From Siphonodentalium dalli (taxonomy: Eukaryota; Mollusca; Scaphopoda; Gadilida; Siphonodentaliidae), in contig CP136067.1 of assembly GCA_032622095.1 (NCBI GenBank), positions 137,271,990 to 137,335,989 on the forward strand: 64,000 nucleotides of DNA, read 5' to 3'. Below are positions 44,716 to 57,787 of this stretch, piece by piece (position 1 is the stretch's first letter; each line of letters opens with the position of its first letter). The notes beneath the pieces were generated by a model that saw only the letters and a list, made by a program, of their open reading frames with translations, had not been told where the DNA came from and searched no databases. A program made the translations under genes and the position numbers.

Positions 44716-47176
44716 GCTCATTTAGACTGGTTATCGACAATTTTCTACAGTCCGGAACAAAAAAATGTGGGCTTGTGCAATCTGTATGTACGGCATTGAG
44801 AGGTTATCGTGAAAGAGCCGAGTCCGAGTTGACATTATTGTGTGACAGGGATGCTGGATAGCGGCTGGGGTGGGGTGGGCGAGGCGAATCAGCGCATGTA
44901 TCTTACTGTCTATAGTCAGTGGCCTTATATTCGCATATGGATCTTAGACTTGCATGGGTTCCACGATGTAAATTCGAACATGCGTACACCACAGGCTCTT
45001 AAAATGACGAGCTTTGCGTTTACTGGTGAGTGGCGGTGTCAGAAATAAGACAATATAATTATATGGATCGATGCATGAGTGCGACCATGCATTTACGCCG
45101 AGTTAATCCACTGAGAGCAATGATCAGGCAGCTATTTTTTTTATGTGAGCCGACATAACACGTGTATTATCGACCATCACTCTCTACGTGTAGCAATAAT
45201 CAAAATAAATCGGCGATGTCATCAGGACACACATACTGACTAGGTCATTTTTCGATTCAAAGGGAAATGAAAAATATTTGTTAGAGTAACTTTTTTATTA
45301 TTTTTATGCAGATGTTGTATGCGGCTGTCATACCATGGATATAACTACCATTTCATTAGCACACTCGCATTAAGGGGTGTCATCGTTACGGGTGTGTATA
45401 TCATATATACAGTATGCTGTACAATGGTCATCCCACCCCTGCAAAAAAAACATGACAATAATTTGGAAAATCACGACATACGGGCGTGGGCATAAACTCG
45501 ATACCAATAATATTCTTTATAGAAAATTGTCACTTTTTCTAAAACATATTTTGATAAAGAGCGTTTGTGTTACCTTTCCTGTGTGACATATCTGCTTTGT
45601 AAACAGCCGACGGAAATTTGGAAAGAGGAAAGAATCAATACATTAATTGATCTCATTTTACCCCATCTCACCAAACACATATGGAATAACATAGAGGATA
45701 TGTGAGCTTTGAGCTAGGCCATAATTCTTATCAAAAGTTTAATTCGTGGGTAATACAATTTTATAATATATATTATTTATAGGTCACATACACAGCTGAT
45801 ACTTGACTATATCCTAAATTCGATGAGGCTCGGGGTGGCTAGTTGGTCTATGTGGGGGGGGGGGGTACATCGTGCAATTTCCAACTGCACCCGCCCCTTA
45901 ATTGAACCGGGCCAAACTTCCATGTTCGCGAAATGCCATGTCCACCCCACCCGTTGGAATTAAACTTTCCAATTGGTATCTCAAATATTCCAACAGTTCG
46001 AAATTTCTAACCTGACGCCCCTAAAGTTGGTGATTTTCCAACTGATTGCCATTTCGGTTGCTGCTGTTTGTCTAAAACAACACATTCCTTTACTAGTTAG
46101 AAATTCAAACCATTGAAACCTATATATAGTGTACGATTAATGTTGTTGTCAGGAATGAAATATCCAATTGCTAAACATTTTAACCAAAGTGTGGGGGGGG
46201 GTAGACAACACACAAACCACATTCGCCACGTCCCTGATGATAAGCCTGTGCTCTCAATTGTTTTACCAAACTAACCCTATTGTCATACGGTGGGGGGGGG
46301 TTGCCCTCTCCAAACTTTGGTTTTGGAAAGTTTGAGGTACCAGTTGGAATGTTTAAACCCAAAGAGAATTTGGTGTTGTTTAAGGGGGTGTAGTTGGACA
46401 TTTCGATGCGAACACCCCTCTCACTCTGTAGCCACGACCCTGTATACCAGGGCCCTGTTTCATGAAGGCAACTTATGACATAGTTGGGACTTAAGATGGT
46501 CATAAGTTCAAACTTCAGTCATAAGTGCGTTTCACGAACAAAGTCTTAACCTAAGATGGTCTTAACTTTGGTCTTAACTTTAAGACTGGTGTGAGGTGTC
46601 ATAAGATAATCTTAAAGTTAAGACCTACGTTGTGATCCGCAGTTGGTCCTAAATGTGGATGGGATCTAGTTCATGTATATATTATTATAAACACATTTAA
46701 CTGAATAACACCTTGCTAGCACGGAGGGGTGTTTCAGAAATGGTAGTAATTAATAACCAAATGGTAAGCTATGGCAGTGACGTGGCCAGTGGTTGCAAGA
46801 TTGGCGGGGTGTCCGCTACCAACTGTAAACCGCCAAGACCGGACTATATATACATTTCTAATTGCTGTTACAAAAAAAGAGTTGAACATCATTTGCGATT
46901 CAAATCACCCAATCGCACTGTAGACAATAATCATGTTGAGACAATTAGTCCGAACATTTTCACATCGAGGATAATAGTGAATGATTTATACTCAGTTTTT
47001 TTTTTATAAATGCTTATATCAGCTATCATTATTATTTACTTGCCTTTCTATATTATTATGTTATAATTTGATTGTAAACATGTATTGTATATGTACCCCG
47101 TATATATATCAACAAGATAATAATACATAATATGTGTTATTTTATTATTTTTATGTATATTATCATAATCTATTAA
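44716..47176. other. intergenic, repeats only
   Basis: No gene recognised. The part 46440-46660 repeats TTAAGAC/GTCTTAA motifs after GGGCCCTGTTTCATGAAGG and looks like a MITE of the same style as 44568-44715. G-runs occur at about 45858 and 46193. The frame at 46180-46503 lies over these repeats. Confidence 0.45.
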
Positions 47177-47270
47177 CTATGAAATAAAAAGATATATAGC
47201 ATGTATATAGTATACGGACCGCGCGGGCACACCGGGATCCGCGAAAGAACATATAATATCGCTGTGAACT

Positions 47271-47366
47271 GGCCCACAGACCCCTGGGGGAATTACCAAA
47301 ATACCAATATACCAGTGGTATAGTCTATATTGGTATTTAGTAATTTTCCCCAGGGGCCTGTGAACC
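47271..47366. repeat. palindrome (~40-bp arms)
   Basis: GGCCCACAGACCCCTGG and GGAATTACCAAAATACCAATA pair with TATTGGTATTTAGTAATTTTCC and CCAGGGGCCTGTGAACC. Confidence 0.9.
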
Positions 47367-48194
47367 GACCGTCTGTTCACGTGTTGTTAATTATAAACGC
47401 TCTTTATTAGAAGTCGTTGATTTGGTTTTTATTAAAACATATATGCAGAATGTCGTTCAACGTAACGTACTTTCGAAGTTCATTAATTATAACAGGCGTT
47501 TAGCACATTTGTCAACAGAACCAGAGCAGATAGCACTAACATCATTTATATATGGCTTCTACAAGTATGTCTCAGATTGGAAATAAGTCTATTTGGAGCA
47601 CGATATGAAGTCCTATTCACATTATAGCAATATAAATAAAGAGCGTTTTGTGTTAGTATTCCATGAATGTTGGCAATCAATAAAGAGCGTTTAGCTCAGG
47701 GCTTACATTGTGGTGTATTGTATGTGTATGTCGTGTTGGCGACATATTCGGTTTCCTGGTATTATAGATGCTTCAAATACGTATAATGTATTAGAACCTA
47801 ATATCAGCATTGAAAGGAGCGAACATATGTCTCGCGTCGCTTTAATGGCAAGTTATATGGGTGAAGGTTCACATTCTGAGTTAGGATGTATAAGTCCCTT
47901 TAATAACTGAAATAATATATTTGAGCTCGATACGTTTGTATAAAATAGGCATTGGAAGCATGCAGCTATGTGTGGATGGGGTCTGACGCGAAAACACAGT
48001 TAAAAAGCGCGCTCGTGGAGTTAGGTATGCACCAGTCATTATACTGATTATCGCCATTGCATTAAAATATAATAATTATTCTTAGACACGCCCTAGTATC
48101 TGTCACCAGACACTGTACCTTGGCATATAACACACACAGAACCAACATTTTCTGTGCATAGCTGTAATAAATTGTCGAGAGCCAGTCTAAAAGC

Positions 48195-48285
48195 GCGCGA
48201 ACTTAAATTACCACTTAAGTAGGACTTAATTTTGTTTTTGTGAAACGCGTTCTTGAAACGGAAAAGTTACATCATAAGATCCATG
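48195..48285 (-). repeat. inverted repeat partner of 44640-44715
   Basis: Reverse complement of 44640-44715, 3.5 kb away; followed at 48325 by a piece of foldback family F2. F2 also neighbours the partner, so the F2 and TTAAGT pieces may be parts of one larger element. Confidence 0.8.
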
Positions 48286-48479
48286 ATGTTCGTCGAAATT
48301 TGGCTTTATTATCAAAACAAAGCCTCTTGATTTTAGAGTTATCCATCTTCATCCGCAATTTGGTTCGAGACCGTCGGCTCGTCGACTTTTTACTGGGCCA
48401 CTATTAAGTCTCGATGGTGAAAAATAGTTTTAAAGTGTCCATGTCACTGTCGCTCAACTTTGCGAAGAAGTTAAATTTT

Positions 48480-49640
48480 TGTGATGAGCAATAATTGGAA
48501 TGATGAATTGAAATTTGAAATCCAAGATGGTAGCTGGTGGCCATATGTTTTTTCAAAATGACCCCAAAATGACTCGTTCCCATCTACATTTCAATGTTAA
48601 CATCCATGACAAATTTCATGATGATCCGACAAAGGTATAACCTGTAGTCCGTGCCAAATGATTTAGTCATGCAAAGAGTGAACTCCAAGATGGCTGTCGG
48701 CGGCCATGTTTTATGGCCGAGTGACCCCAAAGTGACTCCTCGTTCCCATCTATATTTCAATGTTAACATCCACGACAAATTTCATGACCTCTAGCCCATG
48801 CCAAAGGATTTAGTCATGCAAAGAGTAAAATCCAAGATGGCTGCTGGCGAATGACCCCAAAATGACTCGTTCACATCTACATGTCAATTTTAACATCCAT
48901 GACAATTTTCATAATGATCAGACAAACAGTACGGACCGTAGCCCGTGCTAATGGATTGCATTTTGATATCCAAAATGGCCGCCGGTGGCCATGTTTATTT
49001 TTTGCCGAATGACTCCAAAATGACTCATTCCCATCTACATGTCAATTTCAACAGCCGTGAAAAAATTCATAATCATCCTACCAAAGGTACGACCTGTACG
49101 TCCTGTAGCTCGTGCCAAAATATTTAGTCATGCAAAGAGTAAAATCCAAGATGGCTGCCGGTGGCCAAGTTTTATGGCCAAATGACCCCAGAATGACTCG
49201 TTACTATCTACATGTCAATTTTAACACCATGACACATTTCATGATGATCCGACCAAAGGTACGTTCTGTGGCCCGTGCCAAAGGATTTAGGCAAAGAGTA
49301 AAATCCAAGATGGCTGCCGGTGGCCAAGTTTTATGGCCAAATGACCCCAGAATGACTCGTTACTATCTACATGTCAATTTTAACACCCGTGACACATTTC
49401 ATGATGATCCGACCAAAGGTACGTTCTGTGGCCCGTGCCAAAGGATTTAGTCATGCAAAGAGTAAAATCCAATATGGCTGCCGGCGGCCATGATTTTTGG
49501 CCGAATTACCCAACAATGACTCGTTCCCATCTACATGTCAATTTTAACATCCATGACAAATTTCATAATGATCATCCATAACAAATTTCATAATTATCCG
49601 ACCAAAGGCACGACCTGTAGCCCGTGCTAATGGAAATTGT
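48480..49640 (+). repeat. tandem array of ~160-bp units carrying YY1-like motifs
   Basis: Seven units begin near 48523, 48682, 48831, 48970, 49147, 49305 and 49468 with TCCAAGATGGCTGCCGGTGG or a close variant. Each continues with GAATGACCCCAAAATGACTC, CATCTACATGTCAATTTTAA and TTTCATGATGATCCGACCAA. Spacing ranges from 139 to 177 bp. Units at 49147 and 49305 are almost the same, pointing to recent local duplication. AAGATGGCTGCC is close to the YY1 consensus AAGATGGCGGC. Confidence 0.9.
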
Positions 49641-50099
49641 TGACGTCTCCACGCACACACGCACACACACGCACACACACGGACGACGGATACCAAGCCA
49701 TGGCAATAGCTCAAACGTAAAGATCTGGTGGCTCTGATTGGTCGAGAATTTCATTGTTCCATATCACAGCATCGCCCAGTGCATGGTTTATATCCATCGA
49801 ATGGGCTCGATGGCTCGATAAGAGAGCTGTCACTGGCGACAATTTACCCCCACGTTGTAGACTTCCGCAATAGTAATATATTCATGTATACTAATTCTTG
49901 GACAATAAAGAACACCGATTTGTCGTATATCCGCATGCTTGTGACATATGACTTTCTGCATATACATGTAACGTTATTTTTTGTATTATTTCCCCCTACA
50001 TACACTGGTCATATCAGCTTTATTCATTTCTTGCATGTATGTTTTATTAGATGTAGCCCAAGGTTGCATAATTTTTATGTTGTCATATTTTAAAATATT

Positions 50100-50325
<226 letters not shown>

Positions 50326-50632
50326 TGAGTAATTTCGTTCATTAAGTTTGGAATGTCCAACTAGAACCAACGAACTATTATGGCGCAATGTATAAGCATA
50401 CATGGACAAAACACGCATGGCAAACATCAGGAAAATCAAACACAAGAGTTCCAATTAGCTGCCATTTTGTTGAGTAGTATATGCGAAAATCGCCAACAAG
50501 TCATACCGCTCTAAATCTCCGTTTTTTTCAATACGTTTTTAGTGAGAGAATTACTCTTAAAACCCATAGGACCTATGCATTTTGGAGGATCGAATTCGCA
50601 ATATGTTTTGGAAAAATATAGAAAACAACAGA

Positions 50633-50954
50633 CTGGTACCCAGTCGGTGAGTCGGAAAGGAAATAAGAATGGTGCGCTCTGGTACCCAGTCAGTGAGTCG
50701 GAAAGGAAGTAAGAATGGTGCGCTCTGGTACCCAGTCAGTGAGTCGGAAAGGAAGTAAGAATGGTGCTCTCTGGTACCCAGTCAGTGAGTCGGAAAGGAA
50801 GTAAGAATGGTGCTCTCTGGTACCCAGTCAGTGAGTCGGAAAGGAAGTAAGAATGGTGCGCTCTGGTACCCAGTCGGTGAGTCGGAAAGGAAGTAAGAAT
50901 GGTGCTCTCTGGTACCCAGTCGGTGAGTCGGAAAGGAAGTAAGAATGGTGCTCT
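50633..50954 (+). repeat. 46-bp minisatellite, seven units
   Basis: The unit begins CTGGTACCCAGTCGGTGAGT and ends AGAATGGTGCGCT. Starts at 50633, 50679, 50725, 50771, 50817, 50863 and 50909, with only a few variants (CGGTGAG/CAGTGAG, GCGCTC/GCTCTC). There are no spacers, so it is not a CRISPR. Confidence 0.97.
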
Positions 50955-51063
50955 CTGGTAGATATTGTTCAGCTGCGTCACCACGATACTAGAAGTACCG
51001 CAGTACAGAGTAACCACAAGTTGTTACCATATATAATTATTGTAGACAATAAGAGGATGAATA

Positions 51064-51335
51064 TGATGATGTTGTTGTTGTTGTTGTTGTTGTTGTTGAC
51101 GTCGTTGATGAAGACGATGACGATGCTGGTGCTGATGATGATGATGATAATGATGATGACGGTGACGATGGTGCATGATGACGATGATGATGATGATGAT
51201 GGCGATGACGAAGATAATGACTATATACATGCTGATGATGTTAAAACAATCATGACGACGACGGCGCTAAAGATGATGATGATGATGATGATGATGATTA
51301 TGACGACGACGACGACGATGATGACGAATGATACT
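51064..51335. repeat. trinucleotide microsatellite (GTT, GAT, GAC)
   Basis: (GTT)n at about 51069-51098, then imperfect GAT/GAC triplets to 51335. Any frame across it gives single-residue runs of Met, Asp or His. Confidence 0.96.
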
Positions 51336-51464
51336 TACGGACCACGACCGCCAAACGCAACGGCCATACTAACATTGTGTATACATATATCTCTATATAC
51401 GTGTTCACTCTGTATTGCATACAAATTATGATTGAGTGAAATAAAGAAATATGCAGTTTTTTTT

Positions 51465-51596
51465 ACTTGATTGAACAGGTGGTGTGAAATAAATCACGAG
51501 ATGCAGGGACCCGCATTGGCCAAACACTCGGGCGTTTACAAAATATATTAGTCCCTGCCTCGAATGAATTATTTCACGTCACCAGTTGAATCAAGT
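51465..51596. repeat. palindrome (~45-bp arms)
   Basis: CTTGATTGAACAGGTGGTG, GTGAAATAAATC and GAGATGCAGGGAC pair with GTCCCTGCCTCGA, GAATTATTTCAC and CACCAGTTGAATCAAG; the loop is ~35 bp. Confidence 0.85.
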
Positions 51597-51599
51597 GAT

Positions 51600-52960
51600 T
51601 ATTCTGTGCATTATATTCCACTATATATAAAACATATGATATTCCAGAAATCCGAATAATATCGAATGTTGGTATGCATACATAACGCGCTAGTTAAAGT
51701 TTTATAAATCACTGGGGAAATAAATCGTTTACAATCACGCGAGACGCGAAATCAAGGTAAATCGCACATACGAATGTAATAAATAGTTTTTTAATCGATA
51801 GCATCTGTGACAATGGCCTGTGGGAATTATGATGCAGAAAATTAAAGGTGGATTATCTCTTTGTAAACATGTATTATATAGTTACCGGGGTATAAACTAT
51901 TAGATCTGAATTGAAGACTCCTGTCCGGAAATGCTTCTATCGATTAATATTAATTTTTTTCGAATATTTTCTGGTCTAAAAAGGTGTGGTTGTTTAGCTA
52001 ACGAACAATAGTGGTTGCTGTTAACAGAGACCAGAAATTTTATCGTGTAATTTTGTCTCAAATAAACGTCAATTAGAAGCCTTATCGCTCATAACTCTGG
52101 AATAAAGCAATACAATCAATCAAGCTGGGGCACTTGACGTTCGGTACATAGCCATAGGAACATCCTAATGCTCCCTATATCGCTATATGATATCACCCGA
52201 ATGGTCTGTTCTAAAAATAGACAAAATAAACGGTCCCAATGAAATATTCGAAATAAAATCAATATTAATTGATAGAAGCCTTTCCGGACAGGGGTCTTCA
52301 GTTTATATTTATTATTTTATATCCACGCAACTATTTCAAATTTGAAATTTAATGAGATAATCCATCTTTAACAACTGGGCTAAAATAAAAATTATCTCGT
52401 ATTCATTTTTTAAATCCCGTTTTTTTTTTAATTTGAACGATCGTAGTATATGTTATCAATCGGTTAACATTTTGATTTCTGACCGATAACTCATGTTTGG
52501 AAAATATGATCGGAAATAAATTACGCATATACCAGCATATACGTGTGTTTTTTCAACCAAGTGTACAGGTCAAGTTCGAATATGCTTGGTTACGTCCAGG
52601 GACTTTTGCATGAGTTATACGACCCCTTTTCGACTTAGAAATTACTTCATGCGATTACATGTTTGTTTTCGACCGATAACTCCAGTCTCCAGTTTTGATC
52701 TTTGTTCGGAAACAATGTTGGTATAATTATGTGTGTGTTTCTTAACAAAAAATACAGGTCAAATTTGAAAACTGATTCTCTCCCATGATTTTTGTCGACT
52801 TAGAAATAATTAGATCATGCCACGAATCTCTACTCTGGCTAATCCCATAGATGTAATATTCCACCTGGTCAAAACCTGCATGGGAAATTTTGCAGATCTA
52901 ACGGGCAACTTATCGAAACCATGACCCAGATATTATATTCCGCAGTCGTTACATGTTCAT
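51600..52960. other. intergenic, nothing recognised
   Basis: AT-rich. Weak internal similarities occur (GACCGATAACTC near 52483 and 52673; TACAGGTCAA near 52565 and 52753), suggesting degenerate duplication, but no gene. Confidence 0.45.
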
Positions 52961-52963
52961 TAA

Positions 52964-53266
52964 TCTAATATATATTTTGGGACTTCTGTCTGTTTGTCTG
53001 TCTGTCTGTTTATTAGCAATGGCCGGGAAAACTGCCCGACGGATTTCGACGAAATTTGATACCTAGGGTTACTTTTGTCCGGGGAGTGTTTTCGACGGGT
53101 CAAATCGTTACCCCGACCTGACATTGACCTTCAAAATGGTCAATTCAAGGTCAAATCGGGTCCAATTTCGCATGCGATCGTGTCCTTGCTCATATACGCT
53201 CATATAGTGATGTTTCTGGCAAAGAAATCTCTAAATAACCCGGACGAAGTCGGGCCCACCAGCTAG
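52964..53266 (+). mobile_element. Helitron-type element 3, complete, 303 bp
   Basis: It begins TC (52964-52965) after A52963 and ends CTAG (53263-53266) before T53267, as Helitrons do. The 5' end TCTAATATATATTTTGG and the CTGTCTGTCTGTCTG tract match elements 1 and 2 read in the same direction. Hairpin CCCGGACGAAGTCGGG lies at 53239-53254. TCAAGGTCA occurs once inside. It has a single internal unit in place of an array. Confidence 0.88.
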
Positions 53267-53745
53267 TAATCTATATAATAGCAGGTGAAGGTGTCAACAC
53301 GAGATTACATGATTCATGCTACTTTTGTGAGCCAATTTCGATAATACCATGAATTGATTACCCCGGGGAAAATTGTATGACCGTAAGCGATGGAAAGAGG
53401 AATCGACTCAGAAAAGCGCCAACATCATAAAGTCTCGAACTGGACCGTCACCTAATGCAATAAACATTACTCAGGAACAGGCATACATGTATATTATCTT
53501 AGAAATGTTATTTATTATTGTTATTTTTTTCGATATTATAAATTTACCCTTCAGATCTTCACAAAGTTCACACGGAGGTTTTGAACTGGTCGATTATGAT
53601 ATCTGCGAGTGTAGCCAGAGTAGAGATTGATTGGATGATCTAATAAATTATCTGGTGTAATAACCCTTTGGTTTCCGACCGATGAATCTATAGTTTGGAA
53701 TATTTTATCGGAGCTAAATTTGGTATATGTATTTGTCAAATTCGA

Positions 53746-54186
53746 ATATGTGACCCGCCATATCAAATCCAGTCGTAAGTCGGGATTTGTTTTACCCTGT
53801 GCCAATGCATTCTCTTATATATGCGAGTCGACCATAGGTTGCCTCGCATATATAAGAGAATGTATTGGCCTAACAATTTTTTACAATTTTAATAATTTTT
53901 TCTTGTATTCTTTAACAATTTTATAATTTCACCCATACAGAGCCCCAGACAAACATGAGCAGACGACACTCTTCTATATGCTTCTATATATGTGTGGGGC
54001 TCCCTGCAGGGTAATTGATGTTTTTTATTTAATGTCCTAAAAATTGTAAGAAACATTTATTTAAAACAAATGATAAAAAATTGTTAGGCCAATGCATTCT
54101 CTTATATATGCGAGGCGACCTATGCATTGGCACAGGGTAAAAAACATCCCGACTTACGACTGGATTTGATATGGCGGGTCACATAT
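53746..54186. repeat. large foldback element with ~85-bp outer arms and internal hairpins
   Basis: Left arm ATATGTGACCCGCCATATC, CAGTCGTAAGTCGGGAT, ACCCTGTGCCAATGC; the right arm is its complement, ending GGCGGGTCACATAT. A full hairpin H sits at the inner end of the left arm (53801-53869) and a truncated one in the right (54087-54132). The spacer has an AT-rich ATTCTTTAACAATTTT block also found near hairpins at 42 and 43 kb. Confidence 0.92.
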
Positions 54187-54356
54187 GATTCGGTCCAATG
54201 ACTTTGTTATCTTATAATTACTTGATTTGATAACATTTTTATTTTCAAACCGACGAGCATATTTAGCCGCGACCGATGGTGTTCTTATGATATTACATAA
54301 GAAAATTAACCCTCCTATGACTGGAGCCTCCTGAATTTTTTCGAAAACCCTGTTAA

Positions 54357-54484
54357 AACGCATTCTCTTTTATATACGAGTCTCCCATATAGGGAGCCTC
54401 GCATATATACGAGAGTACATTGGCCTAACAATATTCACATTGGCCTTCTAAGCTAGTGCATTCTCTTATATATGCGAGGCTCCC
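54357..54484. repeat. two further diverged hairpin-H copies
   Basis: 54357-54425 is a diverged palindrome (ATTCTCTTTTATATACGAG, centre CTCCCATATAGGGAGCC). 54446-54484 is a left half only (GCATTCTCTTATATATGCGA), running into CTCCC. Confidence 0.85.
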
Positions 54485-54892
54485 GTTGGGTAAGTAATTG
54501 GGGGGGGGGGGGTAGTACGGGATACTCGAAATGGCATATGAAAGGGCCGACCCTTTCCCTCACCCCTCACATTTTACCCTTATTAATAATCAATAAACAA
54601 ACAAAAAACAAAAAACAAAAAACAAATAAAGAAGAAGCAGTTTTAAACATAATATCTGGCAAAAATATAATATATTCGTCTCCTATAAAGAGAGCCAATT
54701 ATTTTGTTTCCCAAAAGCAGAATATAACAAACAGCGTTTCCATCAATGAAGCATGTATATACTTATAGCTTCCTACGCCCCGTATCAAGTGGAGAGCACG
54801 AGAGAGGGCACCATATTTCGGACTAAAACCATAAAATAAACATTATTCCATCGCTTAAATGAAAACTTATTCTGACTACAACTGTACTTAAA
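54485..54892. other. intergenic, nothing recognised
   Basis: A G-run at about 54499-54513 and an AACAAAAAAC-rich stretch near 54596. The 98-codon frame here shows no motif. Confidence 0.4.
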
Positions 54893-55140
54893 GATACTCA
54901 ATCCGATTAAGCACCCCTAAATTACTATTGTTTGGCTTGGGGGGGGGGCTAAACAATATTTGATTCGAGTCGAGGAACCCACCCTTCAAAGCTCAGAGTG
55001 ATCAGAAGATATCGATTTTTGAAGTTTGTTAAATTTTTAAGAAGTGGTCCACTTCCACGTACTTCCACGTGCTCAACCAGACAAATTGCGGGTGTAAGAT
55101 TGATAACTCTATACAATCAAGTGGTTATTATTGTTAATAG
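54893..55140 (+). repeat. foldback family F2, truncated copy
   Basis: It follows 44009-44240 closely: TACTCAATCCGAT, TTTGATTCGAGTCGAGGAAC, GACAAATTGCGGGTGTAAGA and ATTATTGTTAATAG. The match ends at 55140, exactly where hAT transposase homology begins on the other strand, so its insertion or a deletion cut the transposase. Confidence 0.85.
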
Positions 55141-57459
55141 ATCACTCTGAGTTTTGAATGTGCTGAACGATCGTTCTCTCGTTGCGTTCATTGCCGGTGC
55201 TATCGCGAGGATCTTTAATAATGTTACTACCTCACTCATCAACTTTCTCGGACCATGCCCCATTTCTTGGAAATGTTTGAGGATGTCATGACAGTCATGC
55301 ATATTTTGCGCGTTACCATCAAAAGTACTCCTCCGAGTTCTGAGATGAGTATTCAGCATCGACGGACATAGATCATCACCGAAAATGTCAGTCACACGAC
55401 TAAGCGTTGCTTCGTAGTCACGTCCTCTAACCGCAGCCAACAAAAGTTCTTCGCAAAGTATGCAGCGTAATCTGGCTGGTCGAAACGATCATTTATAGTT
55501 GAGATAATGAGATCTAAAGATTCATAGTAAATACGTCTGTAGTGAGACTCTGGGTTTTCTGGATATTCCGCTGCTGCGTCTCCCCCTACACACTCCTCCA
55601 GTTCTTTTGGTGCTCGTTTTTGCGGGATAGAATCGGTTCGCCTATTTGTTTCGTTTCCTTTGTAACTCGACATGTCTTCTCCCAAAAAAGCTTCCAGGAA
55701 GTTTCATCTCTAATTCACACCAGAGTCTTGACAGTCATTGAAGCAATTGATTTGGCCTCACATGCCGATAGTTTCATTTTATGTAGGGTTTCACTCAATG
55801 AATCCGCATACATGTGATAAAATGAGAACAGCCAATGAATCCCAAAAGAAGAAGTCGTACTTTCTCATCTGATATCCAACACCTTGAACTTTGGCTTTGG
55901 TCTCAGTATCGTTCGTTTCAGTCTCTACACAGTCCCTCAAGTCTAACAGCGACTGGTAGTTCTGTAAAATGCTCGTAATTGCCCGTGCACGCACAGTCCA
56001 CATTGTGGGACACATGGTTCGTAAACCAACGGAATCAGTTTCGGTATTCGTCTGTTCTATTTTGATATTCCGTAGTTGTCGCTCTCGTTTTTGGTGACGC
56101 TTTGACTAGTTTTATTATCACGTGGGCGGTATCCAACGAATCTTTCATTAATTTAGATTAATTTACACTGTTTGATGATGTCGCCACACGCGAGGCTCAT
56201 TGCGTGCCCGAAGCAATGCGTGAACAGCGCGCGCGATTTTCCCTTTTTCTGGATGTTGCCACTCCGTTTATAGAACCTGCCATGGTGATACACCCGTCGT
56301 AACACTGACCCCTGCATTTAGCCAGTGGCATCTGAGTTCGGATCAAGACATCACGTATTAGAGAGGTGATTGTTGATGCATCTGCTTTCTCCATCTGATA
56401 GAGACCAATGAAATCTTCATGTGGCTGTAGATTATCTTCAATCCACCGCAAACATACAACAGTTCCTAATTGCTGCCGGTATTATATATCGGTGGTTTCA
56501 TCCGCCATGATTGAATAGAACTGTGATCCACGGATTTCGTCGACAATCTGCCTCAGAACGTTGAGTACTATCACTTTAATCATTTAATTTTGCATCTGTG
56601 GTGATACATATCTCTTCTTACGCAAAAGCCAAGAACTCAATTCAGGAATATCATCACACCTGAGTTTGACGAGCTGCAGGAAATTCGAGTCCATCTCAAG
56701 ATGACCTCTGTATGCTATGCCCTGGCGAGCTAGAAATTTAACAGAATAAAGGAGTGCCATAAGGACTTTCCTGTTAACTTCTTTTTCAGCCTTGTAAGTT
56801 TCTGACAGCAACGCACTGACATCATTGCATTCTTTGGATGTTTTTAGCATACTAATAGCAAATTTGTGATAACTGGATTGTTCGTGCTTATTGAACCCTT
56901 TTAAAGACTCAGTCAGTCAGTGGCTTTGCTCCATTTGGAAAATCCTTCAGTAACGAAAGCTGTTTCTCCTTTGGAATCTGATTGCATGTTCAAGGCGTCC
57001 GCTTTTGCACAGTAACAGCATAAAACAGAGTCAGTAGCTTCTACATAATTTATCCATGGCCATCGCTTGTACCAACTAGCTTGAAATCTATATTTCTTAT
57101 CTTTTTTCTTTGTATTTTGGATGTCAGTACCAGAAACAGAGTCACGTTCAATATCATCTTTCACTTCAGATTTCTTGAAGATTCTTTGAGGAAAATTTAT
57201 GTCAGTGGGTTGGTTGGGAACCTTCCCCAAAACTGCAACCAGTTTACCATCAGAGTCATCAACGTGACCTTCACTATCATGTTCACGACCATCATGACTG
57301 TCAACGTCAAAATTGTCATCAACTTCAGCATTAACCTACGAATTTCGATGAGCAGCCAGAGCTTCTGACCTCTAAGACTTGAGGGCTCGAAATATTTCGT
57401 TCATCAGAACGCCTTCCGAACATCGCGGTTAATTTCATTTGTTTTGGTTTTGACGACAT
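55141..57459 (-). pseudogene. hAT transposase (TTF zinc finger / DUF4371 / hAT dimerisation type), broken
   Basis: Reads on the minus strand from ATG at 57459 (MSSKPKQMKL). Pieces in order: a TTF-type zinc-finger region (57230-56913, FQASWYKRWPWINY, CCYCAKAD, GFSKWSKATD); a DUF4371-like part (56850-56584, ARQGIAYRGH, NFLQLVKLRCDDIPELSSWL); a catalytic-core part (56451-56197, DFIGLYQMEKADAST, CRGQCYDGCITMAGSINGVA); CPTMWTVRARAI (56015); SHYRRIYYESLDLI (about 55560); and the C-terminal dimerisation block ATRERSFSTFKT (about 55165). At least four frame disruptions separate them, for example near 57320, 56275 and 55445. The final part after 55141 is missing, replaced by foldback F2. It is an inactive relic of a DNA transposon related to ZMYM1-like hAT proteins. 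Confidence 0.88.
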
Positions 57460-57787
57460 TGTTGTATAATTTTCAAACTTTTCGAAACATGTTTACATCG
57501 GAACTTATCTAAGGGACGTATAACTCAACCGCAACATATTGACCAAAAACGCGTACTCGTATTTTCCGTACCAAGAGAACGCGTACTGCGTAGCCGCGTA
57601 TGAAACCATAGATTTAAAGAATGACCACATCCGCGTGATGCTATATATGAGATACTATTTCCTATAGAGTATACTATATATTTTATGTCAAACTGTGCGG
57701 GCGGAGAATGTGATTGGTTTGGTTGAATAAATAAGAAATACAGTTTAAGTGTTGACCATTTTCTGGAAATGTTGGGGGGTATTTACC

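Noticed and set aside
45840-46200. Repeated TTCCAACTG words and G-runs, considered as another MITE
   Set aside because: Similar words occur near 9750 and 40700, but I could not define ends or inverted repeats.
50633-50954. Regular 46-bp repeats, considered as a CRISPR array
   Set aside because: Repeats abut without unique spacers and the genome is animal; it is a minisatellite.
51021-51431. 136-codon Met/Thr/Asp-rich frame
   Set aside because: Trinucleotide repeat read in frame.
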